Assembly (NCBI RefSeq): GCF_900178525.1
Contig: NZ_FXDJ01000007.1
Coordinates: 124,001-188,000, forward strand
Direction of reading: 5' to 3'
Length of the DNA stretch: 64,000 nt
Origin: Massilibacteroides vaginae
Lineage (GTDB): Bacteria > Bacteroidota > Bacteroidia > Bacteroidales > Tannerellaceae
A program made the translations under genes and the position numbers. This document shows, one piece after another, positions 8,693-16,680 of this stretch. The notes below the pieces were generated by a model. The model was not told where the DNA came from. It was given only the letters and a program-made list of their open reading frames with translations, and ran no database searches. Each line of letters opens with the position of its first letter. Positions within the stretch are counted from its first letter, which is position 1.

Positions 8693-10741
8693 TTAAATAT
8701 GACCGAGTATGAAATAACTTACATTGGACGGGTCTTTCAGAATGATTTCCTTGTCCCGCATGAATTTGATATAGCTTTTGGCTGTGCGTTCTTTCACGTC
8801 CAATATCGCTTGGATTTGCTCGCATAAGTCCACATAGGTGCAATGCCGTTGCTTGCCAAAGATGCCACGGGCAACGCTCACCAATTCGCTTTCCTTGCGT
8901 TTTTCCTTTTCTTCCTTCGTTTTTTCGCCGATGTATGTGTGCATCGCCAGTTCCTTGTTCCATGCGAACTGAATCAACGGAACGTCCAACGGGCTACCGT
9001 CACGAACTTTCAGGGCTTTGATAACCGAGATATTTGGGTCTTCATCCTTTTCGATGGAAAGGATGGCAGCCGCCTTGCGTTGCAGTTCTGAACCCAAATG
9101 CCCACGTAGTTTCATGCCGTTGGGAATAAAGTGAAGTACACATACGATACAGGTTTTGTAGATGCCTGCCAATCGGTAGAGTTCGTCGATGATTCCCACA
9201 CTTTCGGCTTCGTCGTTGGCGCAACGTACCAAATCGGCAATGCCGTCGATAACGACCATTTGAATACCGCCATACTGGTAGTAGAATTTATCCATGCTTT
9301 GAACAATGGCTTGTAAGCGTTCTTTGCGCGACATGCTTGTCAGGCAGTAGGCTTTGAAGTAGTCGGGCATTTTATCCTGACGGCTTCTTCTCAAAATATT
9401 GGAAATGTTCTTGTACAGTTGCGTTTCTGATTGCTCTGTATCGTAGAGTAATACGGCTTTGTTCTTCCCGTCCACATTAATGGTTGTTCCCAAAGTGTCG
9501 ATTGAAAAGTCGGCGTTACGGATGGCTCCGGCAATCAGGCTCCCTACATAGTTACTTTTTCCCGTTCCTTCACCACCCGTTATGCCGAACAGGTTGCCTT
9601 CCGTCCCCAATGGGACATCATTAATAGATATTATCATTTCTGCTTTGATTGGCGGATTATTGAAGTCAATCTCACACGGCTTTAGAATTGCCATAGTTTC
9701 GCTATAAAGTGTGTCCAAAAATTCGATGAACAACCCGATAAAGTTTTCGCGGGTATTTTCTGCTTTGAAATAATCAGATATATCTTTCTCTGTTTTTGTT
9801 CCCGCAAGCGGTAAAACGAGCCGTTTTACGCCAAATTCAGCCAATTGCTGTTGGTGCTTCGCCGAAGCATCCAAACCCGTTTTATCCGTATCGTAGAGTA
9901 AAACGATATGTTTGAAGCGGTGTGATAGTTTGCGGATGATGCTTGTTGGAATGGTAGCCGTTTCCGAATTGAAACAGATTGCATGAAAGCCACGTGAAGC
10001 CAAGGAAAGCACGTCTTTCTCGCCACCTGTAATGAACAGCGTATCGCCTTTGGCGGGCAGTTGTTCCAGTCCAAAACAATAATTTTCACCAAAGTTTCCG
10101 CCATACAGGAAGCGTATTTCAGAAACCGGACGGTAGATTTTTACATGCCGTTTACCAAGGTATCCGAATATTGGTTCTTGTTCCGATGAAGTAAAAAAGA
10201 AAGGTTTACCTTCGCTATTCTCGCTCTTAAATTCTTTTAGGGAAACGACTTTGTAGGCTTTCAGTATTTCAGAAGTGATGCCGTATTGTTGCCAAAACGC
10301 CAACTCTTTGGATGTGAAGTTTTGCTGAATGGTGCTGTATGGCTTACTTTTCTTTGGTTCAATTGGCTGTTCCTCTTTCGCAACTGGCTTCATAACTGGT
10401 GAAACTGAAACCACGAACGAAGTGTCGCCATCATCTAAATTCAGCGATAAGTCCCGATTGATAATTTGCAGTATCTCTACAAAGTCTTTTGAGTTCCGGC
10501 AATCCAAGCCTTTCAGTTTTCCTACGAAAAAGAAACAATCGCCACTGAAATCGTCGTTACCAAAATCTTTGATACGGTAACAGCCGTTGCGACGGTCAAA
10601 AAACACGTTACACGATGCTTTGCTGTCATCGTACAACGGATTCAAGAAGTTCCGTCCGATTCGCCATTGTCCCGGAATATAGTGTTTGAAAACGTCCAAA
10701 CCGTTATTTGTTCGCCTTAGCAATTCTTCTTTGTTGAACAT
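8693..10741 (-). CDS. Toprim/RecA-like primase-helicase of the mobile element
   Basis: A 682-residue protein. The N-terminal about 110 residues resemble the DNA-binding domain that precedes bacterial primase domains. A Toprim domain follows (about 215-320: ITGGEKD supplying Glu, then LLYDTDKTG supplying the Asp-x-Asp). The second half is a RecA/RepA-like ATPase with Walker A ITGGEGTGKSN and Walker B VVIDG. It probably primes and unwinds element DNA after transfer or during replication. The start overlaps the upstream helix-turn-helix gene by 38 bp, so the pair is cotranscribed; the 8379-8681 regulator follows 11 bp downstream. Confidence 0.85.
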   Translation of the reverse strand: MFNKEELLRRTNNGLDVFKHYIPGQWRIGRNFLNPLYDDSKASCNVFFDRRNGCYRIKDFGNDDFSGDCFFFVGKLKGLDCRNSKDFVEILQIINRDLSLNLDDGDTSFVVSVSPVMKPVAKEEQPIEPKKSKPYSTIQQNFTSKELAFWQQYGITSEILKAYKVVSLKEFKSENSEGKPFFFTSSEQEPIFGYLGKRHVKIYRPVSEIRFLYGGNFGENYCFGLEQLPAKGDTLFITGGEKDVLSLASRGFHAICFNSETATIPTSIIRKLSHRFKHIVLLYDTDKTGLDASAKHQQQLAEFGVKRLVLPLAGTKTEKDISDYFKAENTRENFIGLFIEFLDTLYSETMAILKPCEIDFNNPPIKAEMIISINDVPLGTEGNLFGITGGEGTGKSNYVGSLIAGAIRNADFSIDTLGTTINVDGKNKAVLLYDTEQSETQLYKNISNILRRSRQDKMPDYFKAYCLTSMSRKERLQAIVQSMDKFYYQYGGIQMVVIDGIADLVRCANDEAESVGIIDELYRLAGIYKTCIVCVLHFIPNGMKLRGHLGSELQRKAAAILSIEKDEDPNISVIKALKVRDGSPLDVPLIQFAWNKELAMHTYIGEKTKEEKEKRKESELVSVARGIFGKQRHCTYVDLCEQIQAILDVKERTAKSYIKFMRDKEIILKDPSNVSYFILGHI

Positions 10742-11063
10742 ATTGTTGGTGATTGTTGATTAAGTTTTGAAGTGCTTCTTCGTTGCTGCGGATGCGTTTT
10801 TCATTCAGCATTCGTTTGATTTCCGCAATGGTATAGTAGGTTTTGCCCGATATGAGCGAGTAGGAAATCTTACCTTGTGAGCGCAAGCGTTGCAGCGTGC
10901 GTTCGCTGATTGCGAGAAAAGTGCAAACCTCGTAACTGTCCACCCATTCTTCGTCGGGGTCGGTGGCATCTGTTGACTGGTGTTCGACTACGAACTTGGC
11001 AATCGAATTGATTTTTGCCACTAAATCTTTATACGCTTGTGATTCGATAGTGATAACATCCAT
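10704..11063 (-). CDS. Helix-turn-helix regulator upstream of the primase
   Basis: A 119-residue protein with an N-terminal helical region, a central HTH_17-type motif (about 42-92: EVCTFLAISERTLQRLRSQG) and a basic Gln-rich tail. Proteins of this type next to a primase-helicase gene occur in Bacteroidota conjugative elements and bind DNA to control excision or replication. It is the first gene of a three-gene leftward set with the primase and the second regulator. The intergenic region just upstream carries four regularly spaced ACTTGGTA-like repeats that could be its binding sites. Confidence 0.8.
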   Translation of the reverse strand: MDVITIESQAYKDLVAKINSIAKFVVEHQSTDATDPDEEWVDSYEVCTFLAISERTLQRLRSQGKISYSLISGKTYYTIAEIKRMLNEKRIRSNEEALQNLINNHQQYVQQRRIAKANK

Positions 11064-11119
11064 AGCAATAACTGTTTGAATTGCTGCAAATGTCGGTGGA
11101 TTGCAAATTTTGAACGTCC

Positions 11120-11401
11120 AAGTTGGTACAACTATTTTTTTTAATAGCGATGAAATGCTTATCAGTAAAGGATTTTAAAATCAAAACTTTTGAGAATGTG
11201 CTATGTAAAACTTGGTAGTGGTGCTTTTTGCCACAAAATGACATAAAAAAAGCCTCAAAAACGGACGTTTTGAGGCTTAAATTATCAAAATCTATATGTG
11301 AAAACTTGGTACTATACTTGGCAAAAATGCTTTAGCAATCCGTTGAATTACAGCCAATTGAAAAATCAATATTGCCAAATAGTCAAATTGGGAACTTGGT
11401 A
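11120..11401. repeat. Four ACTTGGTA-type direct repeats at about 90-bp spacing
   Basis: Direct copies at 11121-11128 (AGTTGGTA, one mismatch), 11210-11217, 11304-11311 and 11394-11401; the two middle copies share the longer AAAACTTGGTA. Spacings are 89, 94 and 90 bp. All lie in the noncoding stretch between the helix-turn-helix/primase operon and rteC. They could be regulator or replication-protein binding sites. Confidence 0.45.
11250..11278 (-). terminator. Terminator of rteC
   Basis: Perfect 11-bp inverted repeat AAGCCTCAAAA/TTTTGAGGCTT (11250-11260, 11268-11278) with a 7-base loop. Read leftwards it is followed by a run of T (plus-strand AAAAAAA at 11244-11250), a classical intrinsic terminator downstream of rteC. 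Confidence 0.8.
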
Positions 11402-11415
11402 ATTGCCCAATTTTA

Positions 11416-12261
11416 CTACTTACTATCGTCTTTATCCATTTTTGCAATCAATTTGTCTTTCAACTCGTCTAAGAATTGAGTGCGGTTTACGCGCCCACGA
11501 AGGGTAAGGTAGGTGTGATATACATCGCCCAAATCAATATTAAACACATTTTCAAAGTATTCAGTCAGACGTATTCGTGATATTCGTCCGAAATTGAAAC
11601 AATCGGCTTCGCAAATGGCATATATCAACTCTACAAGGTCTGTTTTGTTGCGTGTCCACGTTTCCTTTGCTTTAAGCGATGTATAACAATCGGATTGCGG
11701 GTGTTGCGGATGCTCTAATGCCATGAGTTCTTCATTGAAATAGATACGCAATAACTCGTTTGCCAAAATCTTTGCGACTTTGAAATCGCACGAAGTGGAA
11801 AACTTCGGGTCGCGTTCAAAGTAAAATGTTTCCAACATCATTTGTATATCGGGCTTGCCGCGCAGAAAATAGTATCTGTCTAAATGCGTACTTTCCGAAC
11901 GATAATATTTGTAGAAATCTATGTTCTTATCAAATACATATTTCAGATGGTCAAGTTCTTTTTCTATGTAATTTTTCTGAACGCTGATGCTACCGTTTGG
12001 GCGCATGGCTTCAAAATTGTAAATCTTGCGGTAATAGATTAACTTGTGAAATATCTTTGGCTTTACTTCTTTAAAGAAGTGTATTTCTTCCGCTTCACTT
12101 TCAAAAGTATAGCCATATATAAAGTTTTTCAACTGTTCAAAGGCAGTCTCCAGCAGCAAAACTGATTCTTCTGCTTTTTTCAAAATACTCATTTCCGACA
12201 TGTCAATCGCCTGAAATTGAGTATTCAACTGCTCCGTTATTTTGTCTATTTTCTTTCTCAT
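11416..12261 (-). CDS. rteC: RteC-family regulator of element excision
   Basis: A 281-residue soluble protein that fits RteC in length and in its C-terminal domain (about 205-275, ending VNRTQFLDELKDKL). In CTnDOT, RteC activates excision genes by binding upstream of the excision operon. The gene has its own downstream terminator at 11,250-11,278 and lies between the primase operon and the metal-efflux cargo. No rteA/rteB or tetQ is in the window, so how it is induced here is unknown. Confidence 0.88.
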   Translation of the reverse strand: MRKKIDKITEQLNTQFQAIDMSEMSILKKAEESVLLLETAFEQLKNFIYGYTFESEAEEIHFFKEVKPKIFHKLIYYRKIYNFEAMRPNGSISVQKNYIEKELDHLKYVFDKNIDFYKYYRSESTHLDRYYFLRGKPDIQMMLETFYFERDPKFSTSCDFKVAKILANELLRIYFNEELMALEHPQHPQSDCYTSLKAKETWTRNKTDLVELIYAICEADCFNFGRISRIRLTEYFENVFNIDLGDVYHTYLTLRGRVNRTQFLDELKDKLIAKMDKDDSK

Positions 12262-12328
12262 TTAACTACTATATATTTATCCAACAATTATTTAGACATG
12301 ATTATCCTAAATATTGCAACATATCAAC

Positions 12329-12790
12329 TTAAACAAACCAATCCAATTCGACTTTAAAATACACAAAAACAATAATTATCAAGACAAACCGAACCAGTTT
12401 ACCTATAAGCATAAAGAAAGCGGATGAATAAAAATTAGTGCGGTAAAAACCCAATGCCAATGCAAAAACATCCCCGATTATAGGAATCCAAGTCAAAAGC
12501 GCAAGCCAACTACCGTATTTATTCACTCTCTTTTTTTGCTTTTCAAGCGTTTCAGGTTTTACCCTGAACCATTTCTCAATCCATTCCCATTTGCCAACAT
12601 AGCCCATCCAGTAGGTAACTAATCCGCCTAACCAGTTGCCAGAAACGCCCCAAAACAAAGTCAATGGAATGCTGCCGTCAAGAGCCAGTGCGGATACAAA
12701 TAATGCATCTGAACTAAAGGGAATGATGGTTGCTGCCAAAAAGCAGCCCAAAAACAAACCTAAATAACCCCAGTCACCAAGTAATTCCAT
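12329..12790 (-). CDS. DedA/YqaA-like small membrane protein
   Basis: A 153-residue polytopic membrane protein with four or five hydrophobic segments (about 8-30, 38-62, 92-115, 125-148). The segment FxGxxxGNWLGGLVTYWMGYVG and the loop LLTWIPIIGD match the VTT/DedA-related YqaA group. It lies at the downstream end of the leftward metal cluster, 340 bp from the P-type ATPase, so membership of the same operon is uncertain. Relatives affect membrane lipid flipping or stress resistance. Confidence 0.75.
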   Translation of the reverse strand: MELLGDWGYLGLFLGCFLAATIIPFSSDALFVSALALDGSIPLTLFWGVSGNWLGGLVTYWMGYVGKWEWIEKWFRVKPETLEKQKKRVNKYGSWLALLTWIPIIGDVFALALGFYRTNFYSSAFFMLIGKLVRFVLIIIVFVYFKVELDWFV

Positions 12791-13128
12791 TATATACAGT
12801 TCATCATCCTTTATTTTACTCTAAATTGAAGTTCCCCTAACTTCGATGTTATTAGTTTGCAACCTTCCTATCCGTCCCCGCTATCATTATCAGTAAAGCA
12901 ATTCCGAAAATCAGGTTGGGTTTTTCGCCTAAAATAAGGAATAGGCACTTGTTTTCGCTGCACCTATTTCGCATTCTGTAAACCGCCTACTTGGCGTCAA
13001 ACGAAGAAACCTTGATAATTACAGCTAAACAGCTATAAGTAAATAGCCTTTGTGTCGCTGTTTAGAAAAACATTGACACAAAGGTTGGGAAAATGCTATT
13101 TACCAGCAGTGGCGCCCATTTAATGAAA
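12791..13128. other. Intergenic region with a long imperfect inverted repeat
   Basis: A 338-bp gap. AAATAGC followed by CTTTGTGTC at 13041-13056 pairs with GACACAAAG (13075-13083) and GCTATTT (13095-13101); an 11-base bulge separates the right-hand arms. It lies just after the P-type ATPase stop and may act as its leftward terminator or be a decayed mobile-element end. The rest shows no coding sequence I can support. Confidence 0.45.
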
Positions 13129-15000
13129 TCAATACTTCAATTTCCTGTCGTACAACAATGCTGCATTCAATACAACCAGTACGGAACCTGCATTATGTAC
13201 CAATGCTCCGGTAATCGGGTTTAACCATCCCATAAGCGACATGCCTATCGCCACGAAATTGATAACCATCGAAAGGGTTATATTGAATTTTATCGTGCTC
13301 AAAGTGGAGTTAGATAACTTTTTGAGATACGGTATCTTTGATATTTCATCGCCCATCAGCGCAATATCAGCAGCTTCAATGGCGATATCGCTGCCCATAC
13401 TTCCCATTGCCACACCGACATCAGCAGTTTTAAGAGCCGGAGCATCATTAACACCGTCGCCTATCATACAAACTTTTCGTCCTTCTTGCTGTAGTATTTC
13501 AATCTGCTCTACTTTCTGTCCGGGAAGTAGTTCGGCATAAATGGTATCTATTCCCGCCTGTTCTGCAAAATAGGAGGCAGCTTGCTTGTTATCGCCCGTC
13601 AGCAGGATTACTTCCGTACCCATCTTTTGCAGTTTGCCCACCATCTCTTTTGCATCGGGACGAATGACATCGGATAAGGCGACAAGACCTACGCACTTTC
13701 CATTTAAAGCAACTAAGATTGAAGCCTTGCCTTCCTGACGTATATTCTGTAAAGAATCTGTTACTTTATCTTCTATTTGGATTCCGTTTTCTTGTAGTAA
13801 TGCAGTGTTGCTGCATATTACTTCGTGTTCGTCAATAACGGCTTTCAGCCCCTTACCCGGTATCATTTCAAATGTGGAAGGCTCCCTCACATCAATACCT
13901 TTATCCCGTGCATATTTTACGACGGCTTTTCCCAATGGATGTTCAGACCGCAACTCGGCAGAAGCAATAAGGGATAGTAAATCCCGCTCATTCATATCGT
14001 CTGAAAACATAAGCAGGTCACTAATTTCTAACTTGCCGTAAGTAAGTGTTCCGGTTTTATCGAATGTAACGCTATTCACCTTACCCATTGCTTCCAATGC
14101 TTCGCCCGATTTAATGAGTACACCATGCTTGGTTGCCTGCCCGATGGCTGCAATTACAGACGTAGGAGTAGCCAAGACCAATGCACAGGGACAAAAAACA
14201 ACCAGTACAGTTACCGCACGGACAATATCGCCTGTGAAGAAATAAGCCAATATAGCGATCAGCAGAGCGATAGGAACAAGCCATGTAGCCCATTTATCGA
14301 CGATGCGTTCCATCGGAGCCTTTTTATTCTCGGCGGATTTTACCATATCGACCATCTTTTGGAGTGAAGAATCTTTGCCCACTTTAGTCGCTTCGATGTC
14401 GATAGAGCCGAAGCGATTGATCGTTCCGCAGAATACATCATCGCCGATACTCTTATCCACCGGCAAAGACTCTCCCGTCATAATGGATTGGTCTATGGAA
14501 GTGTTCCCAAAAACAATTTTTCCATCGACAGGAATTGTTTCTCCTGGAAATACACGTAATAAATCATCCCTGTGTATTTCTTCCACAGGAACGATTTCTT
14601 CCGTGATGTTGCCATCAACCGTAATAATGCGCCGTCCTTTCTGCGGAGCAAGGTTCAACAGTTTGCTGATGCCTTTTCTGGCTCTGCCTGCCGCCCGTTC
14701 TTCGAGCAAAGCACCGATAGCCATGATGAAAGCTACTTCGCCTGCGGCAAAAAGTTCGCCTATGGCAATAGCAGCAACCATCGCGATAGATATTAACAAA
14801 GCAGATGATACCCACCGTTGAAAAATCAAACGGGTAAGAGCGAGATACAGTAGCGGTAATCCGCATATAAAAACAGTTACCCACGCGGGATCGATGAGCA
14901 TTTTTGTGTCTGTCAATAACAACACTAAACTTATGGCAAGGAAAACACCTCCTACTATTGTCATCGGAAGACTTTCGAGAAAACTAAATATTTTTTTCAT
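13129..15000 (-). CDS. P1B-type heavy-metal exporting ATPase (Zn/Cd/Pb type likely)
   Basis: The start at 15000 (MKKIFSF) is preferred because an A-rich TAAAAATTAAA precedes it; ATG at 15027 and TTG at 15057 are alternatives. The 623-residue protein has the P1B core: TGES actuator loop, membrane CPC motif (about residues 270-272), DKTGT phosphorylation site (about 314-318), SEHPLG loop and GDGVNDAP hinge. It has no N-terminal metal-binding domain and starts with membrane helices. It pumps metal cations out of the cytoplasm at the cost of ATP. It lies in the same direction as an RND pump, so cytoplasmic and periplasmic export are paired. Substrate choice is not proven by sequence. Confidence 0.9.
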   Translation of the reverse strand: MKKIFSFLESLPMTIVGGVFLAISLVLLLTDTKMLIDPAWVTVFICGLPLLYLALTRLIFQRWVSSALLISIAMVAAIAIGELFAAGEVAFIMAIGALLEERAAGRARKGISKLLNLAPQKGRRIITVDGNITEEIVPVEEIHRDDLLRVFPGETIPVDGKIVFGNTSIDQSIMTGESLPVDKSIGDDVFCGTINRFGSIDIEATKVGKDSSLQKMVDMVKSAENKKAPMERIVDKWATWLVPIALLIAILAYFFTGDIVRAVTVLVVFCPCALVLATPTSVIAAIGQATKHGVLIKSGEALEAMGKVNSVTFDKTGTLTYGKLEISDLLMFSDDMNERDLLSLIASAELRSEHPLGKAVVKYARDKGIDVREPSTFEMIPGKGLKAVIDEHEVICSNTALLQENGIQIEDKVTDSLQNIRQEGKASILVALNGKCVGLVALSDVIRPDAKEMVGKLQKMGTEVILLTGDNKQAASYFAEQAGIDTIYAELLPGQKVEQIEILQQEGRKVCMIGDGVNDAPALKTADVGVAMGSMGSDIAIEAADIALMGDEISKIPYLKKLSNSTLSTIKFNITLSMVINFVAIGMSLMGWLNPITGALVHNAGSVLVVLNAALLYDRKLKY

Positions 15001-15050
15001 TTTAATTTTTATTTGTTCGTTAAACATTGATTTGATAAAAAGCGATGTGT

Positions 15051-15494
15051 CTAACAAACAAAGGGTGGTGCTCTAAGCCCCACAAAAAGCACTATACAGT
15101 CAGTATAGTTGAATGCAACATTGGGATTAAATAATGAAAGTAACTTCGTTTCGCAAGTTATGTCCGGTGGATTATCAACCATGTAAGATGGTTGATAATC
15201 CAGGACATATTCTTTCTTGTCATTCGTTTTTTTAAGATGTAGCCCTGTTGTATCATCTGAATCAGAATAATCAAACCGATAGCTACAATAGCATTCTTTT
15301 GTTTTATCTGTTGTTGGATTATGGTGTTCAAATTGTTCCTTAAAATCCTCTCCCAACAGATCGACTACGGATGAAAAGAAACTGAAATGATGCGTATGGG
15401 GTATAACAGCATGAGCAAGAACTAATATCCCTGCCAAAACAAGCAACAGCTTGTTTTCTTTGTACAATTTCATTTTACTGTGCATACACATCAT
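15051..15494 (-). CDS. Secreted His/Cys-containing protein of the metal cluster (DUF6769-like?)
   Basis: A 147-residue protein with an N-terminal signal or anchor segment (about 13-29), a histidine motif directly after it (IPHTHHF, about 31-37), a Cys-x-Cys pair (CYCSYRF) and a C-terminus ending RAPPFVC. The protein at 21,797-22,216 has the same plan: IPHDHH after the signal and a terminus RAPPIV. They are probably paralogues, periplasmic and metal binding (inference). It lies 8 bp after the TolC-like gene and overlaps or abuts the ATPase start. Possible starts at 15494, 15491 and 15473. Confidence 0.65.
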   Translation of the reverse strand: MMCMHSKMKLYKENKLLLVLAGILVLAHAVIPHTHHFSFFSSVVDLLGEDFKEQFEHHNPTTDKTKECYCSYRFDYSDSDDTTGLHLKKTNDKKEYVLDYQPSYMVDNPPDITCETKLLSLFNPNVAFNYTDCIVLFVGLRAPPFVC

Positions 15495-15501
15495 TCAAAA
15501 C

Positions 15502-16680
15502 TTAAAGTTCCACCGCCGATAACTCCGCCAATGATAAATTATAATCTCTCTCCGCTTCCAATACCTTGTTGATGGCATCGTAGTAGTATTCCACTTCCAT
15601 GAGGTAGGTAAGCAGTGAGATTTCGCCTGCGTCCAAGGCTCTTTTCAGCAGCGGTTCGTTGCCGTTAGCCGTAATGGACTGGCGGTATTTCAACGCGTTC
15701 TGTTGTAAGCCCGACGCTTTCAGGTGCAGGCTTTGCAGGCGGTTATAAAACTGCACTTTGGTGTCAGCCAACACCGATTCGTCGGCTGTAACCTGTGCAC
15801 GGGCTTGTTTAACGCGGTTTTTGTTTTCCCAAAGCGGAATGGAAACACCGACCATAACGCCTTGGAAGCGTTCGCCTGTTACCGCTTCGCTCATGTAGCC
15901 CGCCGAAAACTTGGGCAAGCCCATTGCCTGATTCAACTTTATTTGCCGCTTGCTGATTTCGATTTGTCCGCTGACGTATTGTAACACGGGGCTTTTCGGT
16001 TCGGCAGAGGCGTACCAGTCTTCAAAATTGGCAGGCAGCACGTTGGCAGGGTACACATCATCGGTAAAAGCAATGTCCTTGCCGCCGTTCAACCCTTTGA
16101 GTTGGGACAGCAAAGTCGCCTGTTCTGTCCTGATACGTGCCATTTCGTTTTGAACGGTTGTCAGGTTCAGTTGCGCCTTGTTGTTTTCCAATACGTTGGC
16201 ATCGCCTTTCGCCATGCGCGACTGGTAGGTAGCGGCAATGCGTTCGGCATTCTGCAACCTTGCGGCATACTCTTTCGCTAAGGTATTGTAGTACACCAAA
16301 TCAACGCAAACTTTTTTGGCTGCCAACAGCAGGTTAATCCGCTCGGCTTTGTACTGCATTTCCGCATTGGCGTTTTGCAGGTCGGCAATCTTTCCCCTGT
16401 GGCTGTAAGCCGTTGGGAAGTCGAACGATTGCTTTACGGTAAAGTCCGTGCGGTTGCCTATGACGTTGGGATTACCCCATAGATAGTGAAATTCAACTTC
16501 GGGATTGGCAAGGTAGATTCCCGTGCGGTTACCCAATTTTTGCGCTTCCATCTGTTCACGCAGCGCAGTGAGCGTGGAACTGTTTGCTTCTATTGTTTGC
16601 AAAACAGTTTCATATCCGTTTTGTGCTTTCGCAGAAAACAGAACGGATACGAACAATAGGCTAATTACTATTTTTTTCAT
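15502..16680 (-). CDS. TolC-family outer-membrane efflux protein (CusC/CzcC-like)
   Basis: A 392-residue protein with a signal peptide (cleavage about residue 19, AKAQ) and the repeated helical hairpins of outer-membrane efflux proteins, e.g. the NKAQLNLTTVQNEMARI segment. It is shorter than typical TolC, as usual for CzcC-like proteins. It forms the outer-membrane duct of the RND pump encoded just upstream; its start overlaps the RND gene end by 20 bp, implying coupled translation and fixed stoichiometry. Confidence 0.9.
   Translation of the reverse strand: MKKIVISLLFVSVLFSAKAQNGYETVLQTIEANSSTLTALREQMEAQKLGNRTGIYLANPEVEFHYLWGNPNVIGNRTDFTVKQSFDFPTAYSHRGKIADLQNANAEMQYKAERINLLLAAKKVCVDLVYYNTLAKEYAARLQNAERIAATYQSRMAKGDANVLENNKAQLNLTTVQNEMARIRTEQATLLSQLKGLNGGKDIAFTDDVYPANVLPANFEDWYASAEPKSPVLQYVSGQIEISKRQIKLNQAMGLPKFSAGYMSEAVTGERFQGVMVGVSIPLWENKNRVKQARAQVTADESVLADTKVQFYNRLQSLHLKASGLQQNALKYRQSITANGNEPLLKRALDAGEISLLTYLMEVEYYYDAINKVLEAERDYNLSLAELSAVEL

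Noticed and set aside
13241-15076. Several plus-strand frames opposite the P-type ATPase.
   Set aside because: They are antisense shadows of a gene with complete catalytic motifs; the same applies to frames opposite the RND and glycosidase genes.
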